Positions 18,441-26,977 of a stretch of 64,000 nucleotides of DNA are shown here, one piece after another. The notes beneath the pieces were generated by a model that saw only the letters and a list, made by a program, of their open reading frames with translations, made no database searches and was not told the DNA's origin. Each line of letters opens with the position of its first letter. Position 1 is the first letter of the stretch. The stretch is taken from the NCBI GenBank assembly GCA_024281675.1, contig JAMXAG010000006.1, forward strand, positions 1-64,000. The letters are read 5' to 3'. This stretch comes from Nitrosomonas sp. Lineage in GTDB: Bacteria; Pseudomonadota; Gammaproteobacteria; Burkholderiales; Nitrosomonadaceae. A program made the translations under genes and the position numbers.

Positions 18441-19970
18441 TTAGGATCTTAAAGCGGTTAATATCTCTCTTTTAATTTCCTTGATGACCTTCATTTCGTC
18501 ATTAGTAATCCCTTCTAATGCCGCATGCTGACGATCAAAATAGTATAGACCGATCGGTTTGGATTCGACAATCAATGGAAGTATCATAAAGCTTCGTGTA
18601 TTAGAGAATAGTTCCAAATGCCATACAGGTAACATGCTTTGTACTTTGCTATCTTTGGAATCGGTAATTGATAAATCAACATTCTTTTTCATGGATAAGC
18701 CAAATACATCGGAGGCCGTATCCGAGAAAACAAAGTTTCGTTGCACTTCTACACTATCTCTGTCACCGAGGCATTGACGAGCACGATATTGATTGGTTCT
18801 GATATCTTTAAGACAAATGGTCGCAAAACTGAATCCCAAGCTTTTATACAAGGTTTCAAGAATGAGTAAAATGAGCGCGTTAATTTTATAGCCTGGCGTG
18901 GATGTCAAAGTATTAACCATTTGCAATCCACAAGACAATAATTCGAGCGCTTGAGTGGGCTTGCCACTAGGATAGCATTCATCGCTCGATAGATCGGCAT
19001 TTTTTGAATCGCCTTTTGCTTCAGTCTGTGTTGATTCAGACAGTTGTAAATCTATCTGACTACTAATCACTTGGGCTTCCTCAGTGATTTGTGAGACTAA
19101 CGTATCTAGCTTGGTCTCATCCATATTTAAAGAATTACCAAAGCGTTTTAATAGCTTTTCATTAAAGGCTTCCTTCTCAGATTCTTGCGCATCTGAAATA
19201 AACTGCGCGGAAGCATCGCTAAATTCCGTAACCTGCCTCATCCATTCCTGGCGATTCTTGGGCGCTGCCAATGTTTTTGCTGGCACAAGTTTCATGGCAT
19301 TGATGATGACTTCAGGAATCGACCACTGCTTCATGGCAAGCTCCGTTAAAGCATCAAAATTAATTCCAAGAACCTTTAAGGACGCTTGTGTTTGAGAATA
19401 TTTCTTGGATTTAACGAGATCCATTACTTCTTTATACAAGGCGTGATCGAATGCAGCCACCAATAAACGGCCCATATTCTTGAACAATGCGGCGATGGCA
19501 ACCTCTTCCGCGTTGGGAAAACAACTCTGCTTGGCCAGTTTGTGACTGATAAGACTAGCTGTCAAAGCGTACATCAATTCTTTACGAACAAAACGACTGT
19601 GCTTCCCCGGCATGCGATCAACCAGAATCATCGCCAAAGCACACCCCTTAACCGTATCCAAGCCTAACAACTGAACAGCTCTTGAAATACTTGTAACTAC
19701 CTGATTTGATGTACCACGAAAAGTTACCGTATTAGCTAAACGAAGAATTTTTTGTGTCAATGCCACATCCGCGAGTATTAAATTCGCCAATTGATCGGTT
19801 GACTGATCGTCTGAAGAAGAAAGTTGTACGATACTGCCAATAGAATTACCCAACGTAGGTAAATCAGGGTTATTACCAATAAAGTTTAATAACCGGTTTT
19901 TAACCGACAATTCTTCTATCTTGTTATCAACTGAGCCGTCATCTACTTTTACTGTCGGTTGTGTAGTCAT
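18441..19970 (-). CDS. HDOD domain protein with C-terminal GAF domain
   Basis: A 509-residue cytoplasmic signalling protein. The HDOD domain covers about 30-250: FIGNNPDLPTLGNSIGSIVQL, then LTQKILRLANTVTFRG and ISRAVQLLGLDTVKG. A GAF-like domain covers about 345-505 (INALILLILETLYKSLGF...FMILPLIVESKPIGLYYFDR). HDOD proteins are catalytically inactive HD relatives that bind partners in regulatory pathways. The gene ends 11 bases from the apbE stop in convergent orientation. No sensor kinase or cyclase is nearby, so its pathway is unknown. Confidence 0.85.
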   Translation of the reverse strand: MTTQPTVKVDDGSVDNKIEELSVKNRLLNFIGNNPDLPTLGNSIGSIVQLSSSDDQSTDQLANLILADVALTQKILRLANTVTFRGTSNQVVTSISRAVQLLGLDTVKGCALAMILVDRMPGKHSRFVRKELMYALTASLISHKLAKQSCFPNAEEVAIAALFKNMGRLLVAAFDHALYKEVMDLVKSKKYSQTQASLKVLGINFDALTELAMKQWSIPEVIINAMKLVPAKTLAAPKNRQEWMRQVTEFSDASAQFISDAQESEKEAFNEKLLKRFGNSLNMDETKLDTLVSQITEEAQVISSQIDLQLSESTQTEAKGDSKNADLSSDECYPSGKPTQALELLSCGLQMVNTLTSTPGYKINALILLILETLYKSLGFSFATICLKDIRTNQYRARQCLGDRDSVEVQRNFVFSDTASDVFGLSMKKNVDLSITDSKDSKVQSMLPVWHLELFSNTRSFMILPLIVESKPIGLYYFDRQHAALEGITNDEMKVIKEIKREILTALRS

Positions 19971-20546
19971 TTTATAAGAACTTATTAATATTCTTACCCT
20001 GAATCGCTTATAAAGGAATTTAAATTTATTTTAGGACATAGGTTACTACCATGAATAACCTGTATGAATATTCAAGTCAATAATGCATCTATTAACAGCG
20101 ATTAACATTATAGCGAGGACATGTTTAACTTAAATGTTTATAAAAGCTATATTTCCTCTTTTTTTCTCAAAAAAACCCTTTAATTGTATTTTTTTATTTT
20201 GAAAAATTGCGTTAATACAGTTAATTTTAATTTAGTAAGCATTTTTTTAATTCCATGCAGGATTTTTTAATGCTATCCTTAAATGGGAAATCAGTTTGAC
20301 TCGGTTTCTCAATGACTATAAGTATTACCCTATTATTTCGAGAAATGACTTAACAAGCATCACAATATTTACAATAAATTTACATTTGAAAGTGTATATT
20401 CGAGAGTGTTGTTTCAATTAATGTAATAATCGAAATAATTGGGATAGATTGTGTATTTTGATGTATATCCTGTAGTCAATGAAGTTAAAAAAATATTAAT
20501 AAGTTCGTAGGTAGTTTTTGATTCTAAATAGAAAAGGAGCTTTTGA
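19971..20546. other. AT-rich gap with no recognisable gene
   Basis: About 575 bases between the HDOD gene and a 46-codon lipoprotein. The stretch is very AT-rich, with many T and A runs (for example near 20160-20200). I find no open frame with a ribosome site, no RNA fold and no repeat that I can support. It presumably carries the divergent promoters. Confidence 0.5.
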
Positions 20547-20687
20547 ATGAAGTATTCAATATTTGCGATGATTTTAGTAGCGCTTTTCCTGACCGCCTGT
20601 GGTGATCCTAAACCTGGTTCAAAACCACCAAGCCTGTATCAAGATGAAAAAGGCGAAAGATTGGGTGCTCCTGCTGGCAAGGATTAA
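20547..20687 (+). CDS. 46-residue small lipoprotein
   Basis: ATG at 20547 with AAGGAG 7 bases upstream. The product has a 16-residue hydrophobic signal ending in the lipobox LTAC, so a Cys is lipidated, and then CGDPKPGSKPPSLYQDEKGE followed by a short polar tail. A rho-independent terminator follows at 20712. The clean ribosome site, lipobox and terminator make it a real gene despite its size. It resembles, but does not match, LptM-type entericidin-like peptides. Function unknown. Confidence 0.75.
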   Translation: MKYSIFAMILVALFLTACGDPKPGSKPPSLYQDEKGERLGAPAGKD

Positions 20688-20711
20688 GGAATAATTGATT
20701 GATTAACTATC

Positions 20712-20746
20712 AAACGGCCCCTATCAGTTATCAGGGGCCGTTTTTT
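20712..20746 (+). terminator. Rho-independent terminator
   Basis: AAACGGCCCCT (20712-20722) and AGGGGCCGTTT (20733-20743) form an 11-bp GC-rich stem with a 10-base loop, followed by six consecutive T. It ends the small lipoprotein transcript. It overlaps the stop of the convergent nuclease gene and may serve both directions. Confidence 0.85.
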
Positions 20747-22229
20747 ATTTCGGGTTATTTAGGGACAATTCTCTTAACCACAACTCCAATCTTCTCGTAG
20801 CAATCACATCATCACGGTTATAGTTCAAAATTGTTTCTTTAATACTATTTTTAACCGTCAAACGTTCTTCTGATTGAAAGCGCTTGAACTGCACTACCGA
20901 CCATTGCGATCCCGATTCATCATTTTCCCATTGAAAATTGACAAGACCAGGATGCTTACAAATATCCTTCAATCCATATCGTTGCAAGGGTAAGATCAAG
21001 CTGTTTAGTATCGGCTTTTGCAAATCGAATAAGGGGCTTTCCTCACCCAATAGCCAAGATACCGTGTTATTGTTGGCCATGGAGTACCGTTCTGCATATT
21101 TCTTGATGGTTGATTTCTCGTGATTGGAATAATGGGCTATCACGATAGAATCATAGCGATTGCGATAGGCCTCAATTTTCTGCAAGAACCTCATCCATCC
21201 GTCATAATCTGCGCTTTCGTCGTCACTCCACACATACTCAAAACACGATTTGGTATATGAAGGAATCAGAAAACCCCAGAGATAAACATGACGATTCCTA
21301 CTACTCGTCATCGGATCATCTTCTATATCGAAATGAATCCATGTACCCTCCGGCAAATCTATTTTATCGAGCTGAAATAACTTCCCGGTTAAATACGATC
21401 GCGCCTGCAAAATAGCCCGATTTTTCTTTTTCTCACTTTTTAAATGCGGAAGATCAGGTATTGATTCCGCATTACTATGAGCCAATTGAGAAATCGTTGA
21501 AATATTGATTTGTGCCAATTGATCTGCCACATTTCCATCAACACCATACAGTAACGATGGATCTTCTTCGCGTATAAACTCCGGCAAACATCGATTAACA
21601 TAAGGACAAACCTCGCACCGACTATAACTGTACCGAACAATAGGTGGTTGATTATCAGCTAATACGGTTTGCATGCTATGAATAAATCGATCCACCAAAA
21701 TATCGAGATCATCGCCGCTTAACTGCGCAATGCGACCATCTCCCAAATAAACCATCGCGGGCAGATTATTTTTCAGTAGGCGACGATAGATACCTAGCTG
21801 TATTTGGGTCGTTTTCTTATTTTCGCTCAACGAAAGCTTGGCATCCGCCGCTTGATAGGCTCCATTGTCATCGCGAATCAAGAAATCCGGATAGCCTATT
21901 AATCCGACTTCAGCATCCACCAAACGGGCTTGATAAATCACAGGTACTCCTTGTCGCATCAAATCGATTGTATGATCGATTGATTTGGCACGGCAAACCG
22001 GATGTTGCTGCGCAATTTTTTCCAGAATAGCTGTTTCATGTGCCAATCCAGCCTGAAATAGAAATTGCGTAAAATCATCCGGCTCCGATTCAGTCATAGG
22101 TTGGTGCTTATCAAACCATATGCGTCGAAGGCATGTTACCCAAGCACTTGCATCGCTGGCCTTAATAAGCAATCGATGAGATGATTGATTCATCAATGAC
22201 TTAACCGTATCATGCCGACTCTCTTCCAA
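20745..22229 (-). CDS. TM0106-family RecB/Cas4-like nuclease with RNase H-like exonuclease domain
   Basis: A 494-residue protein started at TTG, which has AAGGAG six bases before it. The N-terminal half carries a PD-(D/E)XK core (GYPDFLIRD with Asp115; ADAKLS with Asp129 and Lys131). It also has a four-Cys set, Cys33 plus Cys205, Cys208 and Cys214, arranged as in Fe-S nucleases AddB and Cas4. The C-terminal half has DEDD-exonuclease-like acidic motifs (HFDIEDDP, YNRDDVIATRRLE). It is presumably a DNA-processing enzyme. No CRISPR array or helicase lies nearby, so its role is unknown. Confidence 0.8.
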   Translation of the reverse strand: MEESRHDTVKSLMNQSSHRLLIKASDASAWVTCLRRIWFDKHQPMTESEPDDFTQFLFQAGLAHETAILEKIAQQHPVCRAKSIDHTIDLMRQGVPVIYQARLVDAEVGLIGYPDFLIRDDNGAYQAADAKLSLSENKKTTQIQLGIYRRLLKNNLPAMVYLGDGRIAQLSGDDLDILVDRFIHSMQTVLADNQPPIVRYSYSRCEVCPYVNRCLPEFIREEDPSLLYGVDGNVADQLAQINISTISQLAHSNAESIPDLPHLKSEKKKNRAILQARSYLTGKLFQLDKIDLPEGTWIHFDIEDDPMTSSRNRHVYLWGFLIPSYTKSCFEYVWSDDESADYDGWMRFLQKIEAYRNRYDSIVIAHYSNHEKSTIKKYAERYSMANNNTVSWLLGEESPLFDLQKPILNSLILPLQRYGLKDICKHPGLVNFQWENDESGSQWSVVQFKRFQSEERLTVKNSIKETILNYNRDDVIATRRLELWLRELSLNNPK

Positions 22230-22291
22230 ATAAAGCTCCTTTTAATTTTCTTGGGCAAACTTTGTACAACATGATGTTTCTGGATATTCAA

Positions 22292-22321
22292 TTGTCGTAA
22301 TTCATCTGCACCTGATATACT
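22292..22321 (+). promoter_or_regulatory. Possible promoter of 4.5S RNA
   Basis: TTGTCG (22292-22297) and TATACT (22316-22321) are separated by 18 bases, a reasonable sigma-70 match. Predicted transcription would start about 20-25 bases before the mature 4.5S RNA, so 5' processing would be needed. Confidence 0.4.
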
Positions 22322-22352
22322 TCGATATCTTTTAAACTTTGTTTATATCAAT

Positions 22353-22449
22353 GGCGGGCCTCCCCGCATTGCAAGGTAGTAAACCTGGTCAGGTCCGGAA
22401 GGAAGCAGCCACAGCTATTTATTGCGAGTGCCGGGGGTCTGGCTCGCCA
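22353..22449 (+). ncRNA. ffs: Signal recognition particle 4.5S RNA
   Basis: The universally conserved apical loop of small bacterial SRP RNA, CAGGTCCGGAAGGAAGCAGC, lies at 22390-22409. The flanks pair into one long rod: GGCGGGCC at the 5' end against GGCTCGCC at the 3' end, with CCCCGCA facing TGCCGGGG further in. It pairs with Ffh to target nascent membrane proteins. It precedes dnaX, a common arrangement in proteobacteria. The exact ends are estimated from the terminal stem. Confidence 0.95.
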
Positions 22450-22510
22450 CCCAATTTATTTACCAATAATTATTCATTACCGATCATTGTCAAATTCCGT
22501 TCACTGAAGC

Positions 22511-24124
22511 GTGTCCCACATTCAAGCCCTTGCGCGCAAATGGCGCCCTAAAGACTTCTCACAGCTTACTGGACAAGAGCACATTGTAAAAGCGCTGTCC
22601 AACGCACTGCAACAAAATCGATTGCACCATGCTTACTTGCTGACGGGTACACGCGGTGTTGGAAAAACAACGATTGCACGAATTCTTGCTAAATCACTAA
22701 ATTGCGAAACAGGCATTACAGCAGAACCGTGTGGTATTTGCTCAATCTGCACACAAATCGATTCCGGCAGTTTCATTGATCTTGTAGAACTGGATGCCGC
22801 TTCAAACACGCAAGTCGACAACATGCGCGAGCTTCTCGAAAGCGCAGTATATGCACCAACCAGCGGACGCTTCAAAATCTACTTGATCGATGAAGTACAT
22901 ATGCTCTCCAAATCCGCATTCAATGCGATGTTGAAGACACTGGAAGAACCACCGATGCATGTCAAGTTCGTACTTGCAACGACCGATCCGCAAAAAATCC
23001 CTATAACCGTTTTATCACGATGCCTACAATTTAATTTAAAACTTATTCCACAGCAGCAGATCGCCGATCATCTTAAATATATTCTCACCCAAGAAAACGT
23101 AACATATACTTTTCCGGCTCTGCAACTGATCGCTCATGCAGCACAAGGTAGCATGCGCGATGCATTAAGTTTACTAGACCAAGCCATTGCATATAGTGAT
23201 GGGAATATCACTGAAGATGATATACAAAACATGCTAGGCATCACGAATCAAGATTATCTCATTAACTTACTGAAAGCCTTAACTCAATGCGATGGCGTTG
23301 AAATGTTATCGATCGCCGATGAAATTGAAGCACAATGCCTTTCATTCGATTTTGTTTTGCAAGACCTTGCCGCCCTTCTACATCGTATCGCATTGGCGCA
23401 AACAATACCGGACAAGCTCAATCGTGATACGCCTGAATATCCAGAAATCGCATTGCTAGCAAAAGCTTTTTCTGCAGAAGATATTCAGTTATTTTATCAA
23501 ATCGCATTACATGGTCGCAGCGATTTAAGCTTGGCACCGGATGAATATGCTGGTTTTACTATGACGCTGATGCGTATGCTGGCTTTTAACTCGGATGAAC
23601 TTGCAAAAAATGAGTGTGAAAAATCCAATCCACCCAAAGATGCCGTGAAGAATTCTGAAAACGTGATTGATAGGCAATCTTCCCCAATCACAGAAAAAAA
23701 AATAGCGCATCCTGCTCCCAGCCAGCGCGATACTTCTTTTTCGGATTTGAATTGGACGCTATTAGTATCTCGACTAAACTTGTCTGGGATGTCCAAAATG
23801 CTTGCTCAGCATAGTGAGGCAAAATTATCTCTACCAGAAAAAATAGAAGTTTACGTACCAGAACAACACAAGCATCTGCTAGAAAAAAAATATCAGGATA
23901 AAATTCAAGCTGCGCTCAATAACTACTTTAATAAACCCATAACACTCAATTTTTATATCGGCACACTAACAGGGATAACACCGCTTGAAGCACACAACCT
24001 CGAAGCTAAAGAAAAACAAGCGCAATCGATTGCCCATATTGAACAAGATCCAATCGTTCAGCAATTGATTGAAAATTTTGATGCGAAATTAGTCATTTCT
24101 TCGATTAAACCAATTAAAAAATAA
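22511..24124 (+). CDS. dnaX: DNA polymerase III subunit tau/gamma
   Basis: A 537-residue clamp-loader ATPase, GTG start. Walker A GTRGVGKT (46-53), a zinc knuckle with Cys65, Cys74, Cys77 and Cys80, Walker B LIDEVH (126-130), and a domain III that ends near residue 365 (FTMTLMRMLAF). Residues from about 430 on are the tau-specific region. A run of nine A (23694-23702) falls in the linker at codons 395-398. Loss of one A, or gain of two, gives an immediate TAG and a 397-residue gamma-like product. A -1 slip gives a 434-residue product ending at 23812-23814. Next gene is ybaB, 12 bases on. Confidence 0.97.
   Translation: MSHIQALARKWRPKDFSQLTGQEHIVKALSNALQQNRLHHAYLLTGTRGVGKTTIARILAKSLNCETGITAEPCGICSICTQIDSGSFIDLVELDAASNTQVDNMRELLESAVYAPTSGRFKIYLIDEVHMLSKSAFNAMLKTLEEPPMHVKFVLATTDPQKIPITVLSRCLQFNLKLIPQQQIADHLKYILTQENVTYTFPALQLIAHAAQGSMRDALSLLDQAIAYSDGNITEDDIQNMLGITNQDYLINLLKALTQCDGVEMLSIADEIEAQCLSFDFVLQDLAALLHRIALAQTIPDKLNRDTPEYPEIALLAKAFSAEDIQLFYQIALHGRSDLSLAPDEYAGFTMTLMRMLAFNSDELAKNECEKSNPPKDAVKNSENVIDRQSSPITEKKIAHPAPSQRDTSFSDLNWTLLVSRLNLSGMSKMLAQHSEAKLSLPEKIEVYVPEQHKHLLEKKYQDKIQAALNNYFNKPITLNFYIGTLTGITPLEAHNLEAKEKQAQSIAHIEQDPIVQQLIENFDAKLVISSIKPIKK
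23694..23702 (+). promoter_or_regulatory. Nine-A slippery tract in dnaX
   Basis: GAA AAA AAA ATA is read in frame through nine consecutive A, with TAG at 23703-23705 in the +1 frame. Thermus thermophilus dnaX uses a nine-A tract for transcriptional slippage to make gamma, and E. coli uses a -1 ribosomal slip on A-AAA-AAG. The tract sits just beyond domain III, the position where gamma normally ends. Confidence 0.55.
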
Positions 24125-24136
24125 AGGAGATTTAAA

Positions 24137-24460
24137 ATGCGTGGCAATATTGGCAATATGATGAAACAAGCGCAAATGGTTCAGGAAAACATGAAACAGA
24201 TGCAGGAAAAACTTGCCGCAATCGAAGTGGAAGGCCAATCCGGCGCTGGCATGGTCAAAGTAATCATGACTTGCCGCCATGACGTAAAAAAAGTGAACAT
24301 TGATAACAGTCTCATAGGTGACGATAAAGAGATGCTCGAAGACCTTGTTGCAGCAGCGTTTAATGATGCTGTCCGCCGAGTGGAATCGACTACGCAAACC
24401 AAAATGGCGGAACTAACCAGTGGCCTGGGCTTACCGCCAGGTTTTAAACTGCCTTTTTAA
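24137..24460 (+). CDS. ybaB: YbaB/EbfC nucleoid-associated protein
   Basis: A 107-residue DNA-binding protein with the family start [26 protein letters not shown], a core [15 protein letters not shown] and the C-terminal [21 protein letters not shown] lies 7 bases before the ATG. dnaX-ybaB is usually followed by recR, but here the next gene is a DUF971 protein and recR is missing from this place. Confidence 0.96.
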   Translation: MRGNIGNMMKQAQMVQENMKQMQEKLAAIEVEGQSGAGMVKVIMTCRHDVKKVNIDNSLIGDDKEMLEDLVAAAFNDAVRRVESTTQTKMAELTSGLGLPPGFKLPF

Positions 24461-24533
24461 CAACTGTATACCCAACCTGATTCAAGTAACGTTTGTTGCA
24501 ATTTTATAATCCAATCACACACGAAAACATTTT

Positions 24534-24953
24534 ATGGCTGGACTTACTAACCAAACGCCCCGTCCCACCGAAATCAAGCTACATCAAAAATCCAAGGTAT
24601 TGGATATATCATTCTCGGACGGTAAAATTTTTAACTTCCCTTGTGAATTTTTACGTGTTTACTCACCTTCCGCCGAAGTCTCCGGGCATGGCCCGGAACA
24701 AGAGGTGTTGCAAACAGGCAAAAACCTGGTCAACATTCATAAAATCGTACCCGTTGGCAATTATGCAATACAGCTATACTTTACCGATGACCATAATACT
24801 GGATTATATTCTTGGGATCTGCTTTACCGCTATGGATTGAATTATGAGCAAATGTGGCAACGCTATCTGCAACGGATGAATCAAGCGGGTGCAAGCCGAG
24901 AACCTGCAAACGCAGTACAATCACAATCGACAACCTATCCCTCTTGCGAATAA
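24534..24953 (+). CDS. DUF971 family protein
   Basis: A 139-residue soluble protein with PTEIKLHQKSKVLDISFSDG, FPCEFLRVYSPSAEV and VGNYAIQLYFTDDHNTGLYSWDLLYRYG, the DUF971 pattern (also the N-terminal domain of gamma-butyrobetaine hydroxylases). Its partnership with ubiE 12 bases downstream is common in betaproteobacteria. The biochemical role is not established; links to iron-sulphur or quinone work are only contextual. Confidence 0.9.
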   Translation: MAGLTNQTPRPTEIKLHQKSKVLDISFSDGKIFNFPCEFLRVYSPSAEVSGHGPEQEVLQTGKNLVNIHKIVPVGNYAIQLYFTDDHNTGLYSWDLLYRYGLNYEQMWQRYLQRMNQAGASREPANAVQSQSTTYPSCE

Positions 24954-24965
24954 CTATAAACAAAC

Positions 24966-25700
24966 ATGACTAAGACAACACATTTTGGTTTCAATACGGT
25001 TTCAGAAGGTGAAAAAGCAGGTAAGGTTGCAGAAGTCTTCCATTCTGTAGCAGACCGTTACAATTTAATGAATGATTTAATGTCAGCCGGGCTGCATCGG
25101 TTTTGGAAACGATTTGCAATTGAAGTCAGCGGTGTCAAGCCGGGTGATAAAGTGCTCGATATTGCCGGAGGAACCGGGGATCTCAGTGCTTTATTTCTAC
25201 AAAAAGTTGGTGATTCAGGTGAAGTTTGGCTGACCGATATCAACAATTCAATGCTTTCAATCGGTCGTGATCGGTTGATCGACGAAGGTAATCCGACGCC
25301 TGTAGCACAATGCGATGCGGAAAAACTGCCTTACCCAGATAACTATTTTCACTGTGTTTGTGTCGCTTTTGGACTCAGGAACATGACGCATAAAGATGCT
25401 GCCTTGAAAGAAATGCTGCGAGTCATCAAACCGGGCGGTACTGTCATCGTGTTGGAATTTTCTAAAGTCATGAAACCCTTACAACCCGTATACGATGCTT
25501 ATTCCTTCAAACTACTGCCATTGATGGGAAAGTTAGTCACAAATGATGCTGAAAGCTATCGTTATTTAGCGGAATCAATTCGTGTACATCCTTCCCAACA
25601 AGAATTAAAAGAATTAATGGAAGATGTCGGCTTTGAGCTTGTGGAGTATTTCAACTTATCAGCAGGTATTGTGGCATTGCATCGTGGATACAAGTTCTAG
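24966..25700 (+). CDS. ubiE: Ubiquinone/menaquinone C-methyltransferase UbiE
   Basis: A 244-residue SAM-dependent methyltransferase with [25 protein letters not shown], the SAM loop [15 protein letters not shown] (about 60-74), the family signature [21 protein letters not shown] and the C-terminal [13 protein letters not shown]. It methylates the ring in ubiquinone synthesis. It follows DUF971 closely, probably in one transcript. ubiJ and ubiB, often next, are not here. Confidence 0.97.
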   Translation: MTKTTHFGFNTVSEGEKAGKVAEVFHSVADRYNLMNDLMSAGLHRFWKRFAIEVSGVKPGDKVLDIAGGTGDLSALFLQKVGDSGEVWLTDINNSMLSIGRDRLIDEGNPTPVAQCDAEKLPYPDNYFHCVCVAFGLRNMTHKDAALKEMLRVIKPGGTVIVLEFSKVMKPLQPVYDAYSFKLLPLMGKLVTNDAESYRYLAESIRVHPSQQELKELMEDVGFELVEYFNLSAGIVALHRGYKF

Positions 25701-25902
25701 CGAGTCGTTGTGAAACGTATTCGAGACACCTGATGCAAGTAAAATGTAATGCGCAAGCGGTTATTTAACAAACTCCACTAGAGATAGAAGCATTTCTCCA
25801 GCTATCATCCGAATGGGTACTACAACAATCTAATTTAATTCTTTCATACCGATTGAGTTTTACAAAAAATTGATATCTATGCAAAAAATTCTAGCCATAG
25901 AA

Positions 25903-26898
25903 TCAGTGACAATAGTCGTTTTCTTTAAACCAGCTCACGGCATCTTTAAGTGCATCATAGGCCGGACGGTATTGGTAGCCCAGTTGTTGCATAGCTTTGT
26001 CGCTAGAAAAATACATTTGTTTTTTTGCCATGCGAATACTATCCTGTGTTGCACGCGGTTCTGTATGGGTCAAAGTGGCAATTTTCTCCATACACCAAGC
26101 AATAGGAAGCATCAAATCGGTGGGTATTTTGATTCGTTTTTGGGATAAGCCATTAATTTCATCGATAGCTTGCAATATTTGAAACAGCGTCATATTGTCA
26201 CCACCCAGAATATAACGTTCCCCTGCTTTGCCATGTTGAAGAGCCAATAAATGTCCGAAGGCAATATCGTCGACATGCGCAATATTTAATCCAGTATTAA
26301 CATAAGCAGGCATACGTTCGGTCAATGCGTCAACAACGAGGCGACCAGTAGGTGTTGGGCGAACATCGCCAGGACCGATTGGGGTTGATGGATTAACAAT
26401 GACTAAAGGTAAAGAAAGCTCTTGCGTTAATTGCTTCACTACTTGTTCGGCTAGAAATTTTGAGCGCTTATAGTTTCCAACAACAGACTCCAAGCTGCAG
26501 GGCGTTTCTTCATTAGCAGGCGTCCCATCCGCAGTTAATCCTAAGGTTGCAACACTACTGGTATAAACAATGTGCTCCAAACCAGCGTTAGAAGCCGCAG
26601 TAATTAAGGATCGAGTGCCCTCGACATTAATTGCATGCATCGTATCCGGATCAGGAACCCATAATCGATAATCGGCTGCCACATGAAACAAATTCTGACA
26701 GTCAGCCAAAGCGCGTTCCAATGACATGCGGTTACGTAAATCCCCTTCGAACACTTCGACAGGAAAATTACTAATATTCTTGAGGTTACTATTTTCTCTT
26801 ACCAATACACGGACTTCATGCCCTGCTGTAAGTAAACAACGCATAACCGCAGAGCCTAGAAATCCGGTAGCACCGGTGACCAATGATCTCATTACCAT
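25903..26898 (-). CDS. hpnA: Hopanoid-associated sugar epimerase HpnA
   Basis: A 331-residue extended short-chain dehydrogenase: VTGATGFLGSAV at 8-19 binds NAD, GDLRN marks the second strand, and YKRSKFLAEQV gives the Tyr-x-x-x-Lys pair. NPSTPIGPGDVRPTPTG is the HpnA-specific stretch. These enzymes are linked to hopanoid side-chain synthesis. The next gene upstream on this strand is a squalene synthase, which supports the pathway, but no squalene-hopene cyclase lies in the window. Confidence 0.9.
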   Translation of the reverse strand: MVMRSLVTGATGFLGSAVMRCLLTAGHEVRVLVRENSNLKNISNFPVEVFEGDLRNRMSLERALADCQNLFHVAADYRLWVPDPDTMHAINVEGTRSLITAASNAGLEHIVYTSSVATLGLTADGTPANEETPCSLESVVGNYKRSKFLAEQVVKQLTQELSLPLVIVNPSTPIGPGDVRPTPTGRLVVDALTERMPAYVNTGLNIAHVDDIAFGHLLALQHGKAGERYILGGDNMTLFQILQAIDEINGLSQKRIKIPTDLMLPIAWCMEKIATLTHTEPRATQDSIRMAKKQMYFSSDKAMQQLGYQYRPAYDALKDAVSWFKENDYCH

Positions 26899-26977
26899 AA
26901 AATCTGTAAGAAGTTACTCTATTACTAAACTATTCTTATTGTAAGTTTTAGGAGCTGATTCTTTGATCATGCACATA

